This document shows positions 55,475 to 64,000 of a DNA stretch of 64,000 nucleotides, piece after piece. A program made the translations under genes and the position numbers. The notes under the pieces were generated by a model that did no database searches, was not told the origin of the DNA, and saw only the letters and a program-made list of their open reading frames with translations. Position 1 is the stretch's first letter; each line of letters begins with the position of its first letter. Source of the stretch: Ancylostoma caninum (taxonomy: Eukaryota; Nematoda; Chromadorea; Rhabditida; Ancylostomatidae); contig JBAJFG010000643.1 of the NCBI GenBank assembly GCA_037903475.1, positions 1,736,001-1,800,000 on the forward strand. Reading direction: 5' to 3'.

Positions 55475-56411
55475 CAGGGTGCGTGAAAAATATTGACCGC
55501 TTGAAATGGCTCGTAAAAACCTCAGCATTTCGTATATATGTGACGAGTTTTTTCACATCATACAGAAAACAATATGGTAAACAATATGAGACTATGTCCG
55601 TCTAATTTTATCTTCACTCTTGAGAGCAGCTCTGCGGAAAACACGAGGAAAGACATAAGTGATGCGCCGTAGGGACCGTCGTGGATTTCATCCTTTGTTT
55701 CTTCTGAACGATCCACACGTGACTCCGTACTGCGGTCCGGTGTAGCACATGCATGCTCCTTCACAGTGCACACGTGGTAAGATCCAACGATTTGAAACTG
55801 GAGGAGTAAGGTGAGAAGCAACTTGGAACTGAATGGCTCAAGAATGGTTCCTAGTGCAAAAGTCCTTCGCTGTCATTACGTTGTGGGCTAGAGAGAAATC
55901 TTCTCAGGAAAGGAACGGCCCACTTGTAGACCTATAATTGATCCTACGGGCGGTGCGCTTCCGGTGAGTACCACTTTTGGGCCGCCTGCTGATTTTGGCG
56001 CTAGAACCACAGATAATGATAGTAACCTATTCTGCGCCGTTAACAAATACGGAAACAAAGTCTAGTCATCGCACAGACAGGAGTAGCTGATACTTTTCAT
56101 GAGTGGATTTGTGGGTGGCTTAGCATATGCTGTTTCTCAGCACTGTTCCATTCCATGAAAGCTTCTCGGAAAAAACTCTGGATCAAGTCAAAGATGACTA
56201 CTTGCAACGCCTTAGTGAAGCCTTCTCCCGTCTTGTCCATTGACAACTGGCAAAAATCGAGATAAAACGGACTGAATAAATGTATGTCTTAGTATTAGAT
56301 TGTTGTTGAGATTCTAGGCAACTGAGCGGTCTGACTTGGTCTTCTATCCAATTTCGATTTTCTATGTAATTCATATGTCACAAAAGGCGGTCAATTCTTT
56401 TCACGCACCCT
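55475..56411. mobile_element. nonautonomous mariner-like element (TA-CAGGGTGCGTGAAAA)
   Basis: TA flanks both ends. CAGGGTGCGTGAAAAATATT and GACCGC on the left are mirrored by GCGGTCAATTCTTTTCACGC ACCCTG on the right, about 26 bp of inverted repeat. It is 937 bp, too short for a complete gene. The plus-strand frame near 56160-56245 reads SEKTLDQVKDDYLQRLSEAF, which could be the worn C-terminus of a mariner-type transposase. The ends share CAGGGTGCG with the 17487-18402 element, so both may use related enzymes. Confidence 0.75.
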
Positions 56412-59046
56412 GTAATTCAATAGTTCTGAGAAAATACTCAACGATAGGATTGTAGAGGAAGGCTTTTAGAAGGTATACTGCATATTAGAAGAAAATGGCG
56501 ATGGGGCGGAAAAAATCGCAGCTAAAGAAGCGCAAGGACTTATGTTAACACCTAGTACATTGCAGTTTTGGCGCTTGTGATCCCCCACCCCTCACTCCTC
56601 GCATTTTATGTGCCTACATAGAAGAGAAACTCTATTTAGTGAAGAAGGTACATTTGATAAGGATAGCTTCCAAGCAACACTACGGAGTTAGCTACGGACG
56701 AAAAATGTTAGGAAGACATTTTTATCACCTAGCAAATAACGTAAATAACTGAAAGGTAGTTTTAAAAAAATGAGAAATTTGGGAACTGCTCACCAGAGAG
56801 CTTGGAGATTGTGTTTGTTTCCTGTTACATTATGTGTAGCTCTTGGTCTAACCTGCTAGGCGACAGGTAGATGCAGCTTAATTCCTACAGCTTCTGGCAT
56901 TTCATGAAATATAAAGCTAGGAAATCGTAACGAAATTCAGGATGCCTAGATTTTTGCGAGGTTTTCCGAAAGCTCTTGTTATTCATAGTCCATAAAATCA
57001 TTTCTATTACCTGGAGTGCATTTAACAAATACTTACCAATAAGACCATGGAATGGAAATGCATGGAAAAGGCAAGGAGCATGTTTTTTCAGACGTACAGA
57101 CAGTTATAAAGGATTTCAAGGAAAGTCATTAGATTTACGTTGCTCTATTTGAACATGACTATGGATACTTTGAGGATCTTGAGCCTTACTTTTTGCATGC
57201 TTCGAAAGAAAAGCTTATTCACAGTTACATCTGCTATTGTAGATCTAATGGAAATCGTGAAAAATCAACGAAGGCCGAAAAATTCCACAAGATGAAGTGT
57301 CCGTTGCACGATTAAGCATACATAATGAGAGGCAGCGATCAGTTTGTCGTTGACATAACGTGCAGGTGTGCATAGTGCAGCCGGGGGGCGCGCGAAGAGA
57401 CTCCGCTACAACCCCTTGGATGCGCAAATATAGAGACGGGGGAAGTCAGAGTGGAGCGCCGCCTTGCCTTCCTACCACAGTAGTGGGCTGAATATAGCTG
57501 AATATGGGGGTGAATATCCCAACAGCAAGCTCCCTAGGGCAGAGGTGGGGGATTTATTTAGTGAAAAATGTCTCCCGGATCCCAGATTTGTAACATTACT
57601 ATATGCATTTGAACGGTGAAAACAGTAAGTTATTGCGAAATCGCCAATAACAATAGAAATTTAAGCAAATCACTTGTGGTGGGTGATGCGTTTTCAGGGA
57701 ATTTTCTAAGGAAAGAATAGAAGACGACATTTTCCAGAGGTTTGCCAGCTCAAAGCACAAGTCAGCGGAATTCCACCGGATTTGTTTTTTCCCCAACGAG
57801 GAGAAACCATTTGGTCGTTCGTCTCGATTGTTTATATCGGCACAGAAGAACACACACATACACAAGGAACACTAATTGCATTATATTCATGTTGTTCCAT
57901 CACCCTAAACGGGACGACATTCCCCTGTGGATGAGCAGGATTATAATGGATGTAGAGCTAGGAAATCAGGTAAATTTCTACAGAGCAACACTATTTCGAC
58001 GCATAGCATTTGTTTATTCTTGTAGAACAATGCTTTTCTTCGGATTTCAGTGCTGAGCACAGCTTATCTTTTTGTATTTTTCGAATAAGCAATCCTCCTG
58101 GTCCTGAATTCTGATGATGTAATCGCACTAGACGATAGGGCTTCTCATAGCATTTTTCAAGACATGGCCTGGATTAAGTGGGATTCCTGAACTGCACTGA
58201 ACGATTACATTGTAAAATTGCTCTCGACCGATGGTTGTCGCTCGCTGCTTTTCTTACTTTTGGCTTCTTTCGAGTCAACAGCTGGGAAAGCAGCTGGAAT
58301 TATGCTCTGCTGTTCCCAGTCATCATTAAATTATGATGACTCAGTGGAAAAATAGCAAAAGCGGGAAAAAGCCTGGAGAAATAAATGCTTTCCGGAGAGA
58401 AATAAATAAAATAAATTTAATGGACGCGAGGAATAACAAAGAAAAGGAGAAAGGGAAACGTCCAGGCCGTGCCCGGCCCTGCTAGGGAATACAAATGTTA
58501 CATTTATCTACAGCAACTTGAAAAGAAAAACGGTGGTTTCTTAAAATTATTGTTTATTTAGGCGATCCAGTGGATTTCAGCTACTGAAACCTCGATATTT
58601 ATTCATTTATCTTTCATTTATTCAATAAATCTAAAGTTGGTGTGCCATGTGTTACAAAGAAGTGAAGTGAATATTAATAATTAAATAATAAAAAGTACAG
58701 CTAATCAAAGAAATATGCAACAAAAACGGTGAAAGAAACGGATTAAATAAAAATACACATTTCTTATAGACGTCTTGTAGAGATTTAAAAAAATCAACAG
58801 CTTTCAAAAATCTGCGATATGGATGCTTTTCCTGTCAAAGCTAAGTTCCTAATGAATAATCAAGTAAACAAACAAATAAAGATTGGAACATTGAAGCTGC
58901 AGCACCTGCAGTTGGTTAAAAAAATTAAGAAAACAGGGAAAACCCTATTTCTTAGAAATTCGCACGGATAGTTCGGGAACAGAGCCAAAGATGTGCCCTC
59001 TTCAAGGTCTTATTGAAAAAACCCACGTACGTACTTTGTAGACTAG
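56412..59046. other. gene-free stretch
   Basis: No recognisable exon. Frames at 57742-58056 (+) and 57599-57865 (-) overlap each other and show no family motif. Confidence 0.45.
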
Positions 59047-59149
59047 ATGTATCATTGAAATTATCCATGGTGAATGTGTTGACTTCTATTAACCAGGGGT
59101 AAACTCAGTACGTGCTGTCAACAAGTTCACCCTGGGTAATCTCATGGAA
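59047..59149. mobile_element. palindromic MITE, GGGTAA family
   Basis: The left end ATCATTGAAATTATCCATGG is eroded; the right end GTCAACAAGTTCACCCTGGG then TAATCTCATGG is well kept. It is about 103 bp and contains an extra AACCAGGGGTAAAC inside. Confidence 0.7.
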
Positions 59150-59647
59150 GATCGCGGCACGAGCAAATTTTGGTAAGGACTCCATTAAACGGCAAGGATA
59201 TTCAAAGCATTGGGAGCGTGATAAGATCTAATTATTGGATGATAAAAGCAGAAAATGCAGTTTACTCAATCGAAAGTTCGGCATGGTTACCTTAATTCGT
59301 ATCCTACTACTTCAATTGAAGGAACAATGATGAATGACCTATCGCCAGGACATATGTATGAAGGAAACTGAAGAACAAATAAACACGAGGTAAGCTACCG
59401 GACCATAAAAACCGCTACTTGCAGAACTTCGTTTAAAGCAGTGACGTGTCAGGATGACCCCGGAGATTTGTATCACCAATCCAAAGCTATCACAAAATCG
59501 CTTTCATGATTGGAGAATCGTTTAGCCAGTGAATATTGCCACCCGTCACGGATTGGGGCAAATCTTCACTGTATTACAAGGATAGATGCGGATGGAGTTA
59601 TTCCACCTAAGTTTCAGTGTTCTGTTTTTTTTGTGCACCCTGAGTGT

Positions 59648-59686
59648 ATAAATAAATAAATAAATAAACAAATAAATAAATAAACA
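59648..59686 (+). repeat. (AAAT)n microsatellite
   Basis: About nine AAAT units with one C interruption, then AAACAGACG. Non-coding. Confidence 0.85.
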
Positions 59687-60240
59687 GACGAGAGGAAATT
59701 GCGTTTTCACATGATTCAAGGAGTATCCCAGAAAATGATGTTATTATCACAGCTGAATTTCAAATATTAATTGTTTTTCCGTTGAAATTTCACCAATGTA
59801 GCTCGCTAGAACAAGGGAAGAATTAGGCAAAAATAAACACTAGAGACGTGGTCATTCATTACGACATTATTCCACTTGAGTAAAAAAAACTGCCTGGGCT
59901 GCTCTAGCCGAAAGCTGAAGGACCATTGCTAGGGACTTTGTTGTACAGTTACTTTGTAAACAACAATAACCAAGCCTTTGTATGCTTTGTGGACATGAAA
60001 ACTCCTTTCAGGATGGGTCTAAATTGGGAGAAGAGCGTAGAGAAGAAACCCCCTACAAACTAAAGCCTACCTGTAAGTGAGTTAACTAAGGTATATTTCT
60101 GTTCTCGTCGTCAAGAATTGATGACTTCAATAGTGTTGAGATGATGTTAAAAGAAGAGAAGGATTCTTCTGGGTTGAATTTGTAGGTTTTCAGCTTAGTT
60201 GGGCTCCTCGAGAGAATCTTCCAATCCCTCTTACCAGATG

Positions 60241-60355
60241 CTATAAAAAACTATAAAAACTATAAAAAATATAATATATAATAAAAATACCAAAAAATAA
60301 TAAAAAATATGATAAAAAATATATAATATATAATACACTACAAAAAAAAAGAAAA
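60241..60355. repeat. AT-only low-complexity tract
   Basis: CTATAAAAA, ATATAATATA and AATAAAAAAT words repeat over about 115 bases with almost no G. A 60-codon minus-strand frame here is a composition artefact. Confidence 0.85.
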
Positions 60356-63300
60356 ACCAGGATCCAAATGTGTTGGCAAACCCTTATCAAGCTGAACCCC
60401 AGGACTGAAATAAACAAAAACACTAGTGGTTTCCAATATCAAAACTGTAACCAGAGGCTTTCGCAGGGATTCTCTTGCTACTTCTCATGGAAATCAGCGA
60501 AAAGGGTGCGGTTGCGCGATGGAAAGCACAAAACTAACGCGAGAAAATTGTTGCTTTGATCAAGTTCTCGATGACAAAGATGACAAATCGTATCTCTCGG
60601 CCGTCATACAGCACAGCGGTCGTTGGCAGGCACCCCCCCCCCCGCCACCTGCCCCGCCCATGTAGGCAATTTCGTTATCGTCAAAAGTGCTAATGCGCCG
60701 TGAAAAAACCGCTGGTGACTGGGTACGCTTGTTGTTCGCACTAATTCCATCCAGGGAGGCTTTGAAGGATAGCAAAGCGTATTAATTATTTGTTTATTTG
60801 TTTATTTTTTATTTATCCGACACTTATCTATTCAGCACACTCTGCAGTGCAGCAAAAAGACAAGGAATAATAGTATAAAAATCCCCACGATCCCTCATTC
60901 CTTTGCATGGCCATTTAACTAGTTTTTATCTATTTTTTATTCATTTATTTTCCACCTAGCATTCGAGAGGCAGAAATATTGCTGAAAATATAACAAATAA
61001 TAACTTTCTAGCCGCTTGATTTTCGACCCTCTTGAGAATCTCACCACTTCTTTATTGAAGAACACATAAATCAAATTTCTTCTCTCAATTTGAAACTTGA
61101 GCAGACAATAGATAGATATTTACTTCCCAAATTTGGCATGAAATAATAACAACGCACCCATACCATTTCCCTCTCACAATACCTTCGCTACTCCTACCCA
61201 ACTTTCTGGATTCCAGGCTGAAGCTAAGAACTGGTTCCACCTATCGCTGTGGTCTAAGTGATTAATAGTCTGTGTTCTTGAAGTTGGTCATCAATCATCT
61301 TCAAATTTAATGTGGTTCGTTTCTTCGTGTGGTTTTGTTTTTCTTCTCTTCCACTGGTGGTTATGGGACGTGCGCTGATTTCATGGATGAACAGATAAAT
61401 AGATAGATGAGAGAGTCTTGGTACCACAAAATATAGACACATGCAAACATACATTAACGTATATGTCTAAAACAAACGAAGCGTTGTAGCGTAGGCCACA
61501 AAGATTATCCAGGCCCGCTTCGATCCACATCTCCTCTGCCATGAACGAGGCCCTGGTCTCAAAATCAGAGAAATTTCTTAAACTTGAGAAAAATTAATTA
61601 TCATTGCATATGTTCATGAAGGTGGCGTCGCTGAAGATAGCAGCAATAAGCTTCCGTACTTCCAATCCAATTTCAAACAGATCTTCCATGGATTGCACGT
61701 ATTTAATGCTGAGATGAAAACTTATATGGGTAAAAACATAGACCAGTAATTTCCATATGAATATCCAATGGCCCTCTCAGTTGACCAGATTTCGAGCTTA
61801 ACTACTCGAGTTGAAAAATCGGCACAAGCCGCTAGTACCACAACAAATACTTAGCCGTCAACACGATCTGCTGTGATCAGAAACCCAAGTACTAGTAGCA
61901 CAGAACCTCTAAGAAGTCACTGGTCATAATTTTGCTCTTTAAATATGTATGAAAATTTTTCTGAAAAGGGCAAAGGTGTGGGCTACAGATTCATATGTGA
62001 GAGAGGAACGGAGGAATTTCGTCAAACTCCACGAAAAGAAAACCTAAGAACATTCGATACGTAGTCGATGACCCATCCTTTTTGTCTATTCAACCAACAA
62101 CGGCGATTAATTATGTGGAATTCAATGCGGTTACAGAATCACCAGTCAATTCATTACAGACTGCAGACGAACAACACCTGCGAAAGGCCAGCACAGAGAG
62201 CAGAGCACCACCACCATGGAAGAGCACTTGAGATTCTCACATCAAGGAATTCTCAAGAGACGGTGATCACGACGGTGCACATGATTCGATGCAGAAGCTC
62301 CGAAAAAATATGTCCTCGGCTGCTTCCTTTGAGGAGCTTTTGGGAGGAGCCAAGGTGGGAGCGCACCTCGTAACTTGTCATGGTGTACTTCCAGCATGGG
62401 AGCGCTCGCAGCGATTCTAAGGGCATCTTGAACTCCTTCCGAAGCTTCCTCAGCATGTTGCCCTCAACAGGACAGGAGACGCGCTCCGTGTGTGACGGGC
62501 AAAGGAGTGCATGGCGTGAAAATCTAGTGCTCTCACCTTAACCCCGTCCTGAAGCTCCGCGGAAAAAGGGGTTCGAGAACGGGTTTCTCAACACTTTTGC
62601 GGGCAATCATGTATATCGCTGTGATTAAAGGATCCTTTCCATCTTGAATGGCAAAAACCATTTCGGAATAATACTGCCCCTTTAGTGTGCCTTTACTCAA
62701 GAGTGATGATAGGTCTCAGTGGAAAAAACCAGTCGACGAGTTTAAGGGGATTTTCACTTAATTGTAAAAATCAAGACGTACACAGATTGTTTGCTCACTC
62801 AAATGAGTTACCATATTAGAGAAGTGTATGACCAAATAAAGTCCTCTTACAGAACAGGAAAGGAGGAGTGAACCAATACAATTAAGCACAGATTAGTTAA
62901 GGACATGAGACACGTGTTGGCCGTCCTTGCAATTTTGAAAAAAAAAACTTAATGATTTTTTTAAATTTACAGGCGATTTACTTGACATTGCCTCTCTATA
63001 TCACATTCATTTGGTGGAGCACGTTTTTTTATCGCTCGTCTGTCAAATCACAATTAGAGGTCCAGGATGCAAGCAGTGTCTGCGTGACAAGAGGTACGCT
63101 GCTGAGCTGTGATTGGTCGACTCATGCAAGCGTTGCAGCTGCAACCATTCAAGGTTCGAGAGGTTCTGCGGGGATATGGACAAGTTTCCTAAGCTTGAGT
63201 AGGTCATATAAATGCTACCGCAGCCAACAAACTCTGAGGAGGTGGTCACCGATGTCATTCAATGCGCCAAATTTTAGGGATCAGGCTAAACTTGAGACGC

Positions 63301-63690
63301 GTACGAGTGCGGTGCGGTCGCGTCGCGGCGTACGTCTTGACCACTACCCGCAATCACTAGGACCTCAACATTGTGGGTGTAAGAAGCTTTGTGATGCAGC
63401 GGCAGATTAATTGGGTTTGATGAAAACCTTGACGAGAAAAGCGTGGCAGAGTTTACAACATGTTGCGAGTACTCCACCCATTGCTGTGATGAAGGGTTTC
63501 TGAGATCATCATTGTTAGAAGGGCGACTCCAAAATTTAAAGAACATATTACTGGAAATAATATTTGGGCGATTAACTAGTTAGGTAATTTTTAGTTATTC
63601 ACAGTTTACTGGGATACATTCAGAGAATGTTTGATAGGACATATTACAAGGTAAACAGCGGTTTAGAGTGTGAGCTCAACTTACCAGCAG
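60356..63690. other. gene-free stretch
   Basis: No recognisable exon. A poly-C/PPPP-type tract lies at about 60632-60660. A 152-codon plus frame at 62952-63410 shows no motif and no matching splice sites. Confidence 0.45.
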
Positions 63691-63811
63691 AGGCCGCATG
63701 CATTAGTGAGATTACCCTGGGTAAACGTGTTAATAGTACACAGACTTACTCATCATTAACATGGGCAACAACACGGTTACCCTGGGTAATCTGAATGATG
63801 CACACAGTCCC
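63691..63811. mobile_element. palindromic MITE, GGGTAA family
   Basis: GCATTAGTGAGATTACCCTG then GGTAAACG opens it; GGTTACCCTGGGTAATCTGA then ATGATGCAC closes it. Both ends here carry a perfect TTACCCTGGGTAA or its one-base variant. About 120 bp. Confidence 0.82.
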
Positions 63812-64000
63812 AGGGGTGCGGCTGTTTCACCCTACTCTGCCCAGATTCGCTAATGTTCCTGGCTAGGTAGTGAGCGAGATAAGCGTTTACTCAATCATTT
63901 TTTTGGAGTTGTCCTGGCAAAAATTTGCACATTTTTTTCCCGTGCGGCTCTGCGGCTCGTTCCACGTAGTAATAACACGTAGTAGCTGAGTTGAAAAATA

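Noticed and set aside
62952..63410. 152-codon plus-strand frame starting with a hydrophobic stretch
   Set aside because: The N-terminal hydrophobicity comes from AT-rich DNA; the rest is low-information and shows no domain.

Overview
The window is eukaryotic and looks like a strongylid (hookworm-type) nematode genome. Five protein genes are split by many small GT-AG introns, their exons join without a phase break, starts sit just behind trans-splice-like acceptors (polypyrimidine-AG), and the rest is AT-rich sequence packed with Tc1/mariner, hAT-like and palindromic MITE copies. The species assignment is inference; the gene structures are read directly from the sequence.

Layout. 1-870: the endonuclease end of an RTE-clade LINE on the minus strand, running off the left edge. 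870-16900: no host gene; tRNA-like sequences, a 117-bp tandem array (9627-10257), MITEs, and a Tc1-like element with double repeats and a fossil transposase (13162-14734). 16929-25132 (+): a seven-exon 1-acyl-glycerol-3-phosphate acyltransferase (277 aa) whose introns 1 and 2 hold several mobile elements and a 59-bp minisatellite. 25420-29373 (-): ZPR1, 14 exons, 452 aa. 29872-33188 (-): splicing factor 3B subunit 2, 15 exons, 616 aa. These two minus genes lie head to tail about 500 bp apart, an operon-like arrangement. 36364-38609 (+): a regulator of microtubule dynamics (RMD) family TPR protein, 8 exons, 264 aa. 39011-47742 (-): an 11-exon gene for a type II membrane protein (521 aa) with a Thr/Pro/Arg-rich stem and an HtrL/YibB-family domain; a 1.8-kb Tc1-like element sits in its first intron. 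47743-64000: no gene found, only MITEs, simple repeats and a nonautonomous mariner-like element.

The genes have unrelated roles (phospholipid synthesis, ZPR1/eEF1A-type biology, U2 snRNP, TPR protein, putative Golgi glycosyltransferase). The only apparent coordination is the possible SF3B2-ZPR1 operon. The most distinctive non-genic signals are (a) a palindromic MITE family with a TTACCC(A/T)GGGTAA palindrome in each terminal repeat, nine or more copies, often side by side; (b) two Tc1-like elements with a four-site inverted/direct repeat layout; (c) a series of tRNA-like sequences, probably pseudogenes or SINE heads. I found no convincing undescribed multi-gene system.
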